From: Caenorhabditis elegans
Taxonomy: Eukaryota > Nematoda > Chromadorea > Rhabditida > Rhabditidae
NCBI RefSeq assembly: GCF_000002985.6
Contig: NC_003284.9
Span: 7,006,001 to 7,070,000, forward strand
Length of the DNA: 64,000 bases
Reading direction: 5' to 3'
The position numbers and the translations under genes are program-made. Of the stretch, positions 30,038 to 43,300 are shown piece after piece. Numbering within the stretch: the stretch's first letter is position 1; each line of letters opens with the position of its first letter. Below the pieces are notes generated by a model that saw only the letters and a program-made list of their open reading frames with translations, did no database searches and was not told where the DNA came from.

Positions 30038-31041
30038 TTCTAGACAACTATCCTACATATCAACTAAGCTGCAGCAAATACATGAACTATCTGCAAACGA
30101 GTTTTGTATTAGAAGTTGGCAAAAGGTGAGTTAAAAGAAAAGTGTGAGAGTTGGATAAACAAATTTAATTAAAATTGGAAAATCGGAATTGAAGCTTAAT
30201 ATAAAAGTAATTTTGAGCCATGCAAGTGAACATTTGGCTTCTTCGCTAAAATTTATTGTTTAACGCTTTAGAAACAGATATTTATTTAAAAAAAAAATAG
30301 AAGAGTTCTGTATTTTCGCCAATTATTAATAACTTTTTTTCACAATCTTGGCTTCTCATATATCAGTTTTGAAAGAATATCAAAGAACTGTTACCGTGTT
30401 TTTTTTTGTTTTAGCACTGAATGCAACATCATTTTTTAAGGGTTATTTTGAGTAAAAGACTAAATATAAGGAATTAACTCTAAGTACAAATATGTTTTTA
30501 TCAAACACTTAATTAAAATTTGATACCACTTATGCTCTCTCAAAAACTGAATTTTCACTTACCTATAAACTCATCAGAGTAGATCATTATGGTCATATGT
30601 TGGAAATATAATAAATTATAAAAATGAAGCACTGCTAAATTTAAAAATTTGTGGCGAACACCTTTAAAAAAAATGTTTCAGTGACTGCAAGACAATAAAG
30701 AACCTCATAACAATTTTGTTAATTACTATTTTGATTGTAAGTCTATCAAGAAGTGGAAACATGAACCGTATTTTTTCTATTAGTATTGCACTCGACTATT
30801 TAACTTTATGAGTTTATAACAAAGTTTTTTTTAAAGATGTTAATGAGCAATTAACCAAAACAACATAAAAATAACTAAGACTTATTTTTGACGGAAACAC
30901 GGTAGTAACAATACGGGAAAAACAACTCTTTTATGTGGATGAGCATAATTGTTACAACAAAAAAGACATAGATAAACCCCTGATAGAGTAACGTGGTTCA
31001 AATAGTTAGAAAATTTTGGTTAAAAAAGATTTCGGAAGTTT
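30038..31041. other. Upstream region of the esterase-like gene
   Basis: AT-rich; contains nothing I recognise. Probably carries the minus-strand promoter of the esterase-like gene. Confidence 0.4.
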
Positions 31042-31047
31042 TTTATT
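31042..31047 (-). terminator. Possible poly(A) signal for the 106-aa ORF
   Basis: TTTATT on the plus strand, AATAAA on the minus strand, about 210 bases after the stop codon of the ORF at 31258-31578. Confidence 0.4.
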
Positions 31048-31257
31048 CAAGAAAGAGCAATGCATAGTTTAAAGTTGCATGAAGCTTATGAAAATAAAAG
31101 TTTGCTCCCATTAAAATTTGCTTTGGAAGTACTGGTGTTTCAAAATTATGTAACATTTGTGCAAATAAGTGGAGGAAGGTTACTACTTGGTCAGTGCCAT
31201 AAAATCGGTACGAATTCAAAAAACAATAGCACAAAGTTGACTGGGAGGTCATGACAG

Positions 31258-31578
31258 CTAGAAAAACGGGTGGGTGATGGCCGAGCCTGACGTCTCCTGG
31301 TTTTTTCTCCTCCTTTCCAGTCGAAACATTTTTGCGTAGTTTTTGGCGGCATGCGTCGAATAGCACAGCGCTTTGAGCCTCAGGACTAGAGAGCGTGATT
31401 GGTGCTGCTTCTCGGTTTCCAACTCTCTTTCATATTTTGCCATAAGATGGTTGTACGAGACATCAACGGGCGGTGTGATAGGCCGGCGGATGCGGAAAAC
31501 GCGGGTTCGGCTCGTCCCGTGGGGCCAGCCCTCGGGACGACGAGACTGAGAGCGCAAGCTGCGGAAGGAGACATTCAT
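31258..31578 (-). CDS. Hypothetical single-exon protein (106 aa), basic
   Basis: An open frame starting MNVSFRSLRSQSRRPEG and ending SGSAITHPFF. It lies in a GC-rich island within a 14.6 kb gene-poor stretch, and its codons (CGC, CGT, TTC, ATC, AAG, GAG, CAC) look selected. The product is strongly basic, with an RRPITPP motif (RIRRPITPPVD) and a central helix-like region (YNHLMAKYERELETEKQ). There is no signal peptide or membrane segment. A minus-strand AATAAA lies downstream at 31042-31047. I do not recognise a family. It could be a small real gene, one exon of a larger gene, or an unusual non-coding island. Confidence 0.45.
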   Translation of the reverse strand: MNVSFRSLRSQSRRPEGWPHGTSRTRVFRIRRPITPPVDVSYNHLMAKYERELETEKQHQSRSLVLRLKALCYSTHAAKNYAKMFRLERRRKNQETSGSAITHPFF

Positions 31579-33205
31579 GAAAGAAGGGAGAAAACAAGAG
31601 TGTACGGGCCTTGTGGTGCAACTATCTCAGAGCACAAAAGTTGCATATGTATGCATTCCTCATTTTGGAGTGAGAAACAGACATTGAGCCGCACCACAGC
31701 TTTTGCTTTTTTAAACCACACTCTAATGTTGTCAAAAAACTAGAAAACACAAATAAAAACTAGCACTTCAGTGAAAAAAGGTACCAACATCTGGCTTATA
31801 GAAGCGTTGCAGTGGGAAACTGCAATCATTTTAATAAACCCAACAAACAAAATTAAACTGATACAGTTTCAAGAGTACTAATCAAAAACGCAAAGAGCGA
31901 CTTTACATCTTCAAAACAGTTGTCAAAATTTTTGTCCTGTCCAGTTCCAGAAGGCTAAAGCCAAATAACAAATTTTGTCGGATTTTGGAAAAAGTCGTTG
32001 TGTCGGCAAGATAGCAAAATGTTGTTAGTGACAAAAACGAGTTGAAGAAGGGGGACTCGGCGACAAGAAGAAGATGTTGCTGCAAGAAGGATGTCGTCCT
32101 ATCGTCGTCGGGTTGTGCTACAAGAAGACTCCTCATTCAACGTCAAATCGGAAGCGCGATGGCGTGCTGTTGAATGCCTCTCATCAGCAAGATACACGCG
32201 GATAATAAAATAGTTTCGAATCTCCGCCCCATGGCCTCCGCCGTCTTCGTTGTCGCATCCGCTTGTATCCGTTTCTTTTCTAGATTTTTGTCGGCGGACC
32301 CATGGCGGTGGCGGCGGCGGCTGCAATGCTAACTTATGGCAAGGGACGCAACTTGGTAGACGCCGTGCAAACGTTTGAAAACAAACAAAACACAGAAATA
32401 TGAACAACAAAACAACTAAAAATAAAGCTTTGTTTTGAGCACAACAAAATACGTCACGGATTATAAACAACTAGAGACCGATCCAAGATTTGCATTTTGA
32501 AAACAAAGTTATGATAACGATATAGTAAAAGTGGCGTATACAGCCCAAAAAACTGCCAACATACTTAAACATGTCAGTTTAACAATTCAATGTATACTTC
32601 GGAAGAGGATGAATCATTCTACCTGTTGCATCTAACTTACAATTTTCGGAGTGTTCAGAATTTGTAACATATTTTACTGAAATTTTTAAAAAAATATGTT
32701 GTGGGAGCGATAAGATATGCAGGGCATGTCGCCTGGTTAAAATCTGACCTCACATTTTTTCTTAAAGTTTAGTGTGTGCGCCGTGTAGATTTACGCGACA
32801 ATCCGCTGTGAACGTCGTTAATTGTTAATTTCAAATTAACCAATTTTTCACAGATTTTGCAGAACATAGGCTTTACACGAACATCTAGTCGATCTTCAAA
32901 GTCCGAAAAATGAGAAATTTATACAGTGATTTGGTTGAAGCATAGCACATTTATGTAATATAATTGTTTAGGTAATGTAATATAGGGATAATGTATTTTT
33001 ATTATTTTTTGTATATATTAAATATTTAGTGAAAAAAAAAATTAATTATTTTAGCGAAGTCTTTCGAAACATGAGAAGTTTAATCTCAAAAAATAAATAA
33101 TATTAATGAGTACCTAGAAACAGTGGTTTTCTCGACAAAAAAAAACTGACTCAAAATCTGACCATCGTTAGATTTATAAGATATCCCCACTAGCGCTACC
33201 CAGCC
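31579..33205. other. Gene-poor DNA with one GC-rich island
   Basis: Apart from the island described separately, there is a short phrase near 32770-32820 (GTGTGTGCGCCGTGTAGATTTACGCG) that resembles dispersed C. elegans repeat sequence. Nothing else is recognised. Confidence 0.4.
32099..32470 (-). other. GC-rich island with a polyproline open frame
   Basis: The segment 32110-32350 is much richer in GC than its neighbours and contains a GGCGGTGGCGGCGGCGGC run (plus strand). The minus-strand frame would encode a hydrophobic start, a CVPC motif and PPPPPPWVRR. An alternative minus-strand ATG (about 32232) would give a short signal-peptide-like stretch ending in a stop. I cannot decide between a coding exon, a 5' UTR or promoter, and a non-coding island. 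Confidence 0.25.
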
Positions 33206-33716
33206 TTTAAAGGTGGTGTAGTCGAATTTTTTTATTGCTTTATTAGACTCAGAATTGTCTGAAAACACCGAATTTCATAATGAAACATCTTGAAAACTTT
33301 TCAAAAAAAAAGTTATGGCGGCTCGAAAAATGGCTTAAAATAAGTGAACATTTGAAATTTGACCGACTTATCATTGTCGCAGCAGCTGGAAACAATTTTT
33401 TTGAAATTGTCGTCTAATTTGGAGAATCGATGTTAATCATCTTGCGTTTTCAGCTTTATTAAGGTATTTAAAAGTCGATGGACGAAGAGAATTGGTGAAA
33501 AAAATTTGACAAATCTCTTCGTCCCTCAACTTTAAATACCTTAATAAAGCTAAAAACGCAAGATAATCGACCTGTATACCCAAAATTAGACGATAAGAGA
33601 GGCCATAACTTTTTTTTTGAAAAGTTTTCAAGATGTTTCATCATGAAATTCGGTGTTTTCAGACAATTTTGAGTCTAATGAAAAAATTTAAAAAACTCGA
33701 CTACACCACCTTTAAA
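33206..33716. mobile_element. 511-bp foldback element (TTTAAAGGTGGTGTAGTCGA ends)
   Basis: Begins TTTAAAGGTGGTGTAGTCGA and ends TCGACTACACCACCTTTAAA, perfect over 20 bases. Outer arms continue with ACACCGAATTTCATAATGAAA and its complement. The centre is itself a hairpin (33441-33562), with GCTTTATTAAGGTATTTAAA pairing to the complement. No protein. Clearly the same general type as the elements at 19938 and 36806. Confidence 0.85.
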
Positions 33717-36700
33717 TGAATAAAAACCTTTCGAATTTAGAAGCTAACTCCATATTTTCGTGCTTTCTAATTTACATCTCTACTAGACTATTTATTTAAT
33801 AACCAGCAAAAGAGAAAGAGCGTAATGTGGCAAACAGATATTGGACAGTATGTGAGAAATGGTGCATTTTAGAGTACATCGCAGATGTCGTTGCACCTGC
33901 TTTGTTGTCTACTGACCTCTCTGAATATGTTTCCTTGAAGGGTCTATTTTATTTGTTTGAAATTTGTTTCATACCAAGTTTACCGTACCGCATTTTTGAA
34001 AACTGATTCACATTTTTGTCGAAATTTAAACTTGATTTATTTATTTTTAATTTTTGGCAAAAAATTATTATAAAAAATTGATCCGAAAAATCATAAATAA
34101 TTTTATTAACTTTTCAAAGCATGAATGAAAACTCTCATTTTTCAAATCTGAAAAATTTTCTCAAATGTTTCACTACCACAAAAATTCCCTTCGAGTATCC
34201 ATTCAAAAAATAAAAGCCCGCTATTCAATTCGCTGAAAACTTCAATCACCTCCAAAAGGAAAACACGCATGTCTGGTTCTTTGCAATAGACTAGACACGC
34301 GGTTTCAAACCTGGACTCAATTATTCGTGTTTTTAGTAATTTGACTATTCGTTCTTGAAAACACAGGTGTTACTCAATTTCCTTTCAAATCAAAACTGAC
34401 GTAACACAGGATAAAGACCTGCTTTCAAGATTTTTTTGCTAATCACAAAGTTGTGAATTTGTCAAGTGTTATCGAATTACATAAACAGTTTTTCAGTTTT
34501 TCGGATAATTATTCATGTATATTTTTACTACAGTTTCGAGTTTTTTTCCAAATAGTTCGGAACTTGTAAGTTCAAAAACCGTTCTAAAAACCTTCCAAAA
34601 TTTTTAGAGCTTCTCATAAAACTACTAAATCTTTGACCATGTTATACAAAATCCACGTGTGCCTAAAATATTGCTTCAAGCTATATTCAAAGTACAAATT
34701 CTATGCATGATTAACTGCTCATTCCTGCAAAAATTTTCTCACTATTAAAAAATATATATCTACGCATTGGATGACTCAAGCAATTGAACATTTTCATGGG
34801 AAAGCTCAAATGGAGCAAAACCTATATTTATCACGTATTCTCAACAGGAACTAATTCGAAAAATTGAGCATCCATCTAAAACTTTCCTCCAAGTCCTAGT
34901 ACATGATGCTAAGTAGTTTAGTGGATGGAACATAATGCAATCAATTTTGTCGTCTTTTCTTCTCTCTTTTTCTAAAAGGAAATATGATTATATCGACGGC
35001 GAGTTGCCAGTGCAAGGCAAAATCATTTTCTGGTAGATGTTTCTCAAATTTGGATTTGTTTTTGATATATTATTCGGTTTGTGAGTTGATAAAATGCCTA
35101 AAGTGATTTTTTATAATAATTGTCACATGAAAACAACATGATCAAATTAACTTTTTATTTCTTGGAACTTTAATCTATATGCACATTGAATTACAAAATT
35201 GTTAATTTTTTCACTACATTATCCCGAATTTTTTTTCATTTATTTTCTGTTCTATTTTAGAGATGACAACGATTTTTTTCTGAAAAGGACACAATTTTTC
35301 TTTTTATCCGAGCCATATAATATGAATAATGTAGTGACTACTGACTAAGCTGGAGACTAGTGTTTTTGGCATATTGAAAATAGTTTTTGTATCTTTGAAA
35401 GAGGAAAAAAATGAAATACGAATAACAAGGTCATGCCAGAGATGACTGAATTGTATTCTATTGAATTCTGGTTTCAATGAAATTGTGACTATGCTTTTGG
35501 AGAAAAAATACGTCAATCGTAAAAGGTATTAAATTCAGTTTTTCAGAATTCTTCTTTTGGATTTAAAATTGAAAAGAGTACAAACTTTTATCTTAAAGTT
35601 TTTATTTCATCAATCAGGGTATAATCTTGTTTGTTCAGTTTTTCTTTTAATTTTGTTTTTCAAAAAGAAATCAATACCTACATATTCCACATTGTATATC
35701 AAAAATGGCTTCTTATTATTTTTTCTTTTAAGAGCTTATAAGGGTAGAAGCCTCACTCAGAAGTTTTTCTGTTTTTCACCAATTCCGTGTTCAGAAAACA
35801 GGAATTTGCATATGCTCCTTGCCTTGTTATTCTTTTCCTGTCACCACCTAGCCAAATCGCTGATAAGACATTACCATTAATCAGCTTTCTGACAAAAACA
35901 GATATGCATTTCAGTAAAAAAAAACTTGGTCTTTTTCCTTCCCTTCCGCTGATATATTTTTGCAATCTCATATGAAAATATTGTTTTGTCTCAAATATTC
36001 ATAACAAAACTTATAACAGATTTGAATACTTTTGAACTTTTTATATATTTTCAAAATGAAATATCAAAATTCTATGCTCGAAATGTTTTCAAATGAAAAA
36101 CTCAAAGTTTCAATAGAGAAACGCAATTTTGTCTTTGTTTATTTAAAACAGTTACTGCCAAAAATTATTACTCAGTTTTTTTTTTGAAAATCTGCCCAAA
36201 ATTCCGAATTTTTTGAAACTTCTTACTGAAAGTGTTGAAAAATCTGAAATATCACTTTGCATTGTCATTATCGGTTATGCAAAGCTAATACTGTTCATAA
36301 AACTTCCCCTTCAATTCATTTTAAGAACTTAAAACTCAACTTAATTGTGTAAATTTTAAAAATCAGATTTTCCAGGAAATGTTTATTATTTACAATACTA
36401 GATATTGAATAATTTAAATTCGATGTCTTAATTTACAAATATCATCAATTTTATTTAAATTTTGAAAACTTCCCCTTATGATTAAGCAACCCTGACTTGA
36501 TTGGTTGATGTGAAGACAAGAAGAACGTGTCCTTCTTCGTTTCGGTTTTTTTTTTCGTTTTCTGTTTTGTATTCCTTTTTTCCGTTTTTTGTTTGCTCGT
36601 TGCATTGGATTTTTCTCCTTATTTGAGTTTTCTTATTACATTGGAATGCGAAGGCTTCCTCTTGTTTGAGCAAATGGAAATAGTAGGATGGCTTCATGGG

Positions 36701-36805
36701 GAACGAATAGTTTGGTGTTTACTAATTTTTTTTTTCTTTTTTTGAAAATATTGTTAGTGTCAAAAAAAAACTATCATAGTAGCCTTATTTTTTCCAAAAT
36801 ATACT
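33717..36805. other. Gene-poor intergenic DNA
   Basis: AT-rich, with short open frames overlapping on both strands and no splice-consistent exons that I could assemble. No RNA gene recognised. Confidence 0.4.
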
Positions 36806-37333
36806 TTAAATGAGAACTAACGGTTCGGATGATTTTGAACGTATAGACCCAAAATGGGCCCAAATGAACGAATTTCGTAATGAAACTGCTCAAAAAATTT
36901 TCAAAAATTTTTTTATGGCGGTTCAAAATTTCGAAAAAATGACACTGATTTTAGCTAAAATCTCGAATTTTGCCCATTTTTCCGTGTCACATCTGTCCGA
37001 AATTGCTTTTTTTGGAATTATCCTATTTTGATGATTTTTGGTTACCTATCGGCTTTAAATGTACCTTAATTGAGGAAATTAAATGAGATAAACTACCAAT
37101 ATATGCAATAAAAGATGATAATTTCAAAAAAAAGCAATTTCGGACAGATGTGACACGGAAAAATGGACAAAATTCGAGATTTTAGCTAAAATCAGTGTCA
37201 TTTTTTCGAAATTTTGAACCGCCATAAAAAATTTTTGAAAAATTTTAGAGCAGTTTCATTACGAAATTCGCTCATTTTGGCCCATTTTGGGTCTGTACGT
37301 TCAAAATCGTCCGAACCGTTAGTCTTCCTTTAA
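36806..37333. mobile_element. 528-bp TTAA foldback element
   Basis: TTAA lies at both ends. Left-arm text ACTAACGGTTCGGATGATTT pairs with AAATCGTCCGAACCGTTAGT on the right. The arms then share GACCCAAAATGGGCCC, GAATTTCGTAATGAAACTG, TTTTTTATGGCGGTTCAAA and CGTGTCACATCTGTCCGAAA, each repeated inverted. The arms exceed 200 bases, so a transcript would form a long hairpin. An apparent 73-codon frame is part of the repeat. Confidence 0.88.
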
Positions 37334-40300
37334 TGGGCCCAAGAGATTTTTTAAAATTTTAATTCTAAATTATTTTTTTCCGCTACTCTGTCTTCAATAT
37401 TTTATATTAACTTTGATTTTCATGAAGTTATTGACAAAATATCAATAAAGGTTTTCACAATAATTTACATTTTAGCCGTGCGCTCTATTTTCACCTCTCG
37501 GTGGAATATATTGCAGTTTTTCTCAATTCTCAATTATTAGATTTAAGCAAAAAACAGCAAGGATAAAAAATACATTGTTTGTGTTTCTTTTCGAACCCTG
37601 GTTTTTAAACTATCAAAACTCAGAATATTTTTTAATTGAGAAATTCTTATGGTATTACGCAATTTTTTTTAATAAACCGAATTACAACTCGAATCATTCT
37701 TACTCAAAAGCTGCAGAATTCTTGTGAACCCTTACTTTTCTTTGAAAGGATAACGCGCAAAGTGTTTTGTGAGTGGGAAGACGATTGCATCCCTCTGAAG
37801 AAATATCCGTTCGCATATCCCCTTGTATTCCTTCTAAACACTTCAACTGAAAAATGAAAATAACTTTTTGCATGTGCCGCGTTTGTACACGTCATCAGAC
37901 TCTTTTTCCTCAATGCCCTTCTTCATCCATATATCCATTTCCTGTCCATTTCCATCCATTTCCACTTTTCTGATTTTTTTTTAATCTCGAAAATGCGAGC
38001 CTCGTGGTTTTGACAGATTTTATGCTCTCGATATATTTTATCGTCGTAAAAGCTTATAAATCATATGGTTGTAAAATCGAATTCATTTTTTTTGTTTTTA
38101 TTTAATTTTTTAAAATTAGTGTCCTAATATTTATAAGTTTCTAACAGTGAAATCATATTTATGACTTTCGTTTAAAAGTGAACTCAGTCGAATAATCAAA
38201 AAAAAAGTGACTTGATTTATTATGTCACCTCTTCCCCTCTCATTATAAATTTATGGATGAAGTGACAACTGTTCTTCTGATTTTTTGTCCTATCTTTCAC
38301 TTGACTATTGCGTGCTTATTCAATTATTCAATTTTAATCCAGCGGCGAGATGGCGGGCGTCGTTTGTTTTCGTTGAATATAATAATGCCACGTTACTCGT
38401 GAGTCAGCTTAGCAAATTTCCGCAGGAGGTCCTTTCACATGATTTTTCATTTTGAGTGGATAGTTAAATTTTCATAGTTTTAGTGCACTAAGAAAATGAT
38501 AGTTTTTAATGAAATAATTATTCAACTTTCAAGCTCGAAAATTACGATGCACCTTAAATTATTTTATCATTGTAATAATTATTTACAACCATCAATCCAT
38601 TAAAAAAAAAGTACGTTGTCGTCATTAAGTGCGGATGAACTAACGTCAGGAAATTAAGTCCGGTGCAACAGCGCATCAAGGCATTAATTATCTTTGCTCA
38701 TACATTCTGTCTCGGTTAAAAATATTATTAATCGTCTTTCACAATTTTTGAAATGTCTAGTTTTCCGTTTTTCATTACTTTTTGAACATTCTATAATCTT
38801 TAATCTTCTATTCTCAATTGATAAACATTTTCAAAATTAGTTTATTTAGCAAGTGTGAAAACATTTTAAAACTATTTGGTTAACTATTGAAGTGTGGCGG
38901 TTTCTTAGTACTCGTCATTTTTGATCGAAAATCCGTTTTCTGAATAGAATAATATGGTCTGTTTGTGTTTAAAAAGGGTCAAGTATGAGAAATTGCTCAA
39001 ACTTTCTCAAGAATTTTTCGAGAATTGCCAATATGCCAAAACGTTTGCCATAGTTTTTTTTTCATTATAAAATCAAGTTTTTTTATCGCTACTAGACTTT
39101 TAATGATGTTCAATGGGCTTTTAACCCCGTTGCATTTAAAATACACAAATCTTTTGTAAAACCCTTTTTTGAATTGCTGTGTTTTTGATTCTAGGAGCCA
39201 TAAAAGGATTTGTATTTTATATGTTCTCGGCATTAAATTGTAGCTTTCTTGCACCTTTTTTTATTTATTTCTTCTCTGCAGTATTTACAAGTAACCATAA
39301 AAGAACAACCAAAAAACCACCCTCTTTTTTCCTGGATATATTTCGTTATGTTTTGCATATTTGAATTGAAACCTGCGATGCTCATTGCTCAATGAACCTG
39401 AAGAAGAAATAACGAAAACGGACTTCCTGGTCCTCCTCTCACTCGTATTAAATTTGTAACAACCGGAGCAAACATAAAGGACGTTCCATGAAGAATGTTT
39501 ATTTCATTTCAGCTTTTTCTTGTTTAAAAAGAAAGTGACCCAACATTGGAATATGCTCCTTTTCGAACATGGTGTTGTCAGTTTTCTTTTCACATTTTTC
39601 TTAGTTCAGGAGTTTAGTTTCAAGTGACGCTTTAGGGTTCAAAAAACTTCCTTGGAGAAACTGCGGGGTCTTTTTGTCTTCCGTCTTCCAAGTTTAACTT
39701 TTACTGCGTTCAAAACGTTTTTGAAAGGTTCTGGATCTGTTTGCGGATTTAACCGCCATTGTAGTTAACCATTTGCAAAATTACAAGTCACAACAACTCG
39801 TGATAAAAATAATACATCATATTTTTTAGAAAATTCATTGGCAATTAAGTTACCTTTTTAGAAAGGGATTTGAGTTTGTCGGTTATATGCTGAAGCCAAC
39901 TGAAACTGGTCGCAAAATTCTCACCATATTATGGAAAAATGTTTATTATGAAAAGTCAAATGTAAATAACATCAATTTTGCCAAATTATGCCTGCCATAC
40001 CGAAATTTTTTTTTCAAAATTGAAGCAAATTTTTACTGGATGCCTACTCAAATTTATCTGAAATTGACTTTCAAAAATAATCATTTTCCATTATTTGCTG
40101 CGGTAATATGTTGACACAAATTTAAATTTTAACAAAATTTGGTTTTTTGTTAAATTTTGAGTTGTCAGGAATAAATTTAATCTTTATCGGAAACTTATGA
40201 GATTTGATACTTTTAATCGGTTTAAGGAAATAACACACAAACACTGTTTGTAGTTTAAGAGTTTTTAAAACATCAGTTCTACAATTATTGTTTCTCGAAT

Positions 40301-43300
40301 TTTCCTGTTTTTTTCTTTTCTCTCCTTATTGCAGTACTATCCTAAGTTTTATCCGAGTTCATAAACAAAACACAAAACACAATTGGTCGCCATCGTTTGC
40401 AGTTAAATTTGCGGCTACATTATGGGGTCACGAACTCAATTCGGAATGCATTCTCATTCCTTAAAACTCTCTGAGAAAATCGAATATCTCACGAAATATA
40501 TTTTTCGAGTCTCATGGGTCTCCTCGTTTTTTTGACGTTCAGTCGGCTTCAGTTATTCCTTGAAAATTGAATGTTATTGCGGTTGAGTAATTCAGTTCTT
40601 GGTAGTTAATTGGCTATGCTGAGTGATCCGTAAATGTCTATAATTAAATGAACGTTGACTGGCTATTTAAGACTGGTTAAGCGATTAAATGTGCCTTTTT
40701 TCAGTTTTCGAACAATTTCAACAACAAAAAAACAGATAAAAGTGGATTTGAAATAATACCAACAATTCGATTGATGTGTGATGTGCGTCATAAAACTCGA
40801 ACTCCTCTCAACTTTTCTCACCGGAGCCTTAATATGTAATCCTGTTTGGACCTTTGCTGTTCTCCGACCATTCGGAAAACACGTCTCGCACGGGCTTGAT
40901 GAAAAACTTCGCGGGGGAAACACTTTTTGGTCCTTGTTTTTCTCATCTCCCGGTCTTGTGATCGTGATGGCATTAACACGTCACAGCGTCGTTCTGAACA
41001 AATTCATTGGAAAGCAAAAATTAGCATCGTTGCGGATAGAAGAGGGGCCCCGTTTCTCTCAAGCTCTGGACCCCTCTCAAGAGTCAGAGCCCAATGATTC
41101 GAACGAAGTCAACTTTATGTCACTCTTCTTTTCCCCATGCATATTCATTTTTCTGCTACATTTCAAAAAAATGGTGGAGAATATGAATTCAATTAATCGT
41201 TTCTCTTGGACTCGTTTTTTCTTTATGATGTGAGTATTTTGAATTCTAGCAAAAAAACTCTTGGAATAATAATATACTTGAGCATTTGTTTGAACATTTT
41301 TGATTTCTATACGTAAAATACAAGTTCACTAAGCCTGAAAAAAACTCCTATGCTAACTACTTTATAGTAAATATGCAGCCGGCATTGATACAGGTCTGCA
41401 ATGTCCCTGACATGTGTAGGTCGTACAGAGTTATCGTATTTATTAAAATTCTCAAGTACTGTAAGGGCTTCGTTAGAATATATACATTTTTTTAAAAGTT
41501 ATCATAATCTCACACGTTTCCGTCGTGTGCCTTTGGAATCTTTTTCTTGTCCGATCCGATATCTATCCTTCCTCTTTTTTTCTACTTTTTTGTTCATTTT
41601 TTGCTCCATCTTCCTTCCTTCGGCCGCACATCTCACTCGGACACGCTCGCATTTGTTAATCGCTGATGACGAGTGGCATGTGCGTTTTTTCCTTCTGTTT
41701 CTAGCACTTTTTGTCATTCCCAGCGATTGATGGAACTCACAAATGTATATGCTTGGCCGGTGAGGATAAGACCGAACACCAAAATATCTAGCCTATCTGA
41801 TAGAAAGTCTTTATTTCGTGGTGGTGTCCTTGCATTTCACTCATCTGATTGGTTTGCTTTGCACTTTTCAATAGTAGGAAATTACTTATGAAATACATAT
41901 TTCCCATTTGAAAAAATGCGCACTATCTAGCCCCTTTCAATCAATTTTTTTCACCACAGTAATTCAGTTATAGTTTTTGCTGGGCAATGATGAAGTAGTT
42001 TAGTGTACCCCAGCTTTTTTATTTTATAAAATTTGACTCCAATAATATTGTATGTGAATTATAGTTCGAATCTGACTTCAATCCATTGTGCAACTAAGAA
42101 TGACAGTTTGATTGCAGGAATTATTATTCTCTTGAAACATTGAGTCAAATTGTAGTTTACTAGAAAAGATTGTCAGCTTGCTTGAAATAAATTAAATTTT
42201 TGTATAAGTTTAACAACTATTTTTAAAAACCAAAATGGGTTTGTGAGAGCTCAGCGGTCAAATATCGTAGGAATAATTATATTTCTTTGAATAGCAAAAA
42301 TCTCCTCACGAAACTGGTTTTATAATGCAAATTTTTGTAAGTTTTTTATAGATTTTTTATACGCATTGATGTTTTGAAAAAAATTGTTAGCTAGTCCTGC
42401 GCATCTGGGTAGGAATTTAATTTTTAATTATTTATTACACTTCATTGTACATTCTAGTCGTAAATTGTAAATTTTTCATCAATTATTGTCCATTTTAGTC
42501 AAAGTAATTTGATCCGACGTAATTTTCAAAATGTTCAATTTAATCTTTTGGGTACAAAAATTCGAATGTCCATCGCATTTTTCCCGCACAATTTACAATT
42601 CACAGCATACGAAATTATGCAATTAATTAATGATTCACGAGACAATTGAAGGATCATTGTTCAGGTTTTACGTTTCACACATCTGCTTTTATTGTTGGCG
42701 CGTTTTATTGCTGCCCCATTCTGTGTTTCATGTAAGGGTTTCCCGATTCAAAAACGACAGTGGGCGGTTCCCAAACGAGCTCTTGTCTGGCAATGTAGGG
42801 AGGAGGAGTCAGGTTGACTGCATTTTCTTATCCGCTTGCCGATCACTGTTTGATTCTTAAGAGCTCTTAATAGTAAAACCTCTACAAATTTCATTAAATC
42901 TATTGTACAACTACTAGTATTAATCAATGAAATTAGCCTATATTCATAAGTACAGTAGACGGGCGTTATTGCACCTCGTTTATCCTATCAGCTTTTATCA
43001 TCCCGCTGGGTCTCCATTCTGATATGCTTCTTTTTTGGCTCAATAACATCGCCATTGTACCTCCCTTTTATGCTTCATCCCTCTCCAACCCCCCCCCCCC
43101 CCCCACCAAGTCAAATGCATATTATTGCATGGTCAAATTCTTCGCTATATATTTCGTTACCCATTTCTTGTTTTATCCAAATTTGTGGAACAAGTTTTTT
43201 TATCGGTTGATTAAAAATTTGAAACGTTTTTACTAAATGCACTAATGTTCACTTTAATTTCAAATGTTCCGTTTGTTAACAACAGAACTACATAAACTTT

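Noticed and set aside
36810-37031. 73-codon frame at the left arm of a foldback element
   Set aside because: It lies entirely in repeat sequence and appears in mirrored form in the other arm.
40778-41233. 151-codon plus-strand frame in the gene-poor region
   Set aside because: The opposite strand is also open, there is no domain, and no flanking splice or poly(A) support was found. Kept only as a remark in the intergenic entry.
41401-41730. 109-codon frame upstream of ubc-17
   Set aside because: Dominated by pyrimidine-rich sequence (Phe/Leu/Ser runs) and open on the other strand as well.
42060-42080. AGTTCGAATCTG, resembling a tRNA B box
   Set aside because: No A box, acceptor stem or anticodon arm could be folded around it.
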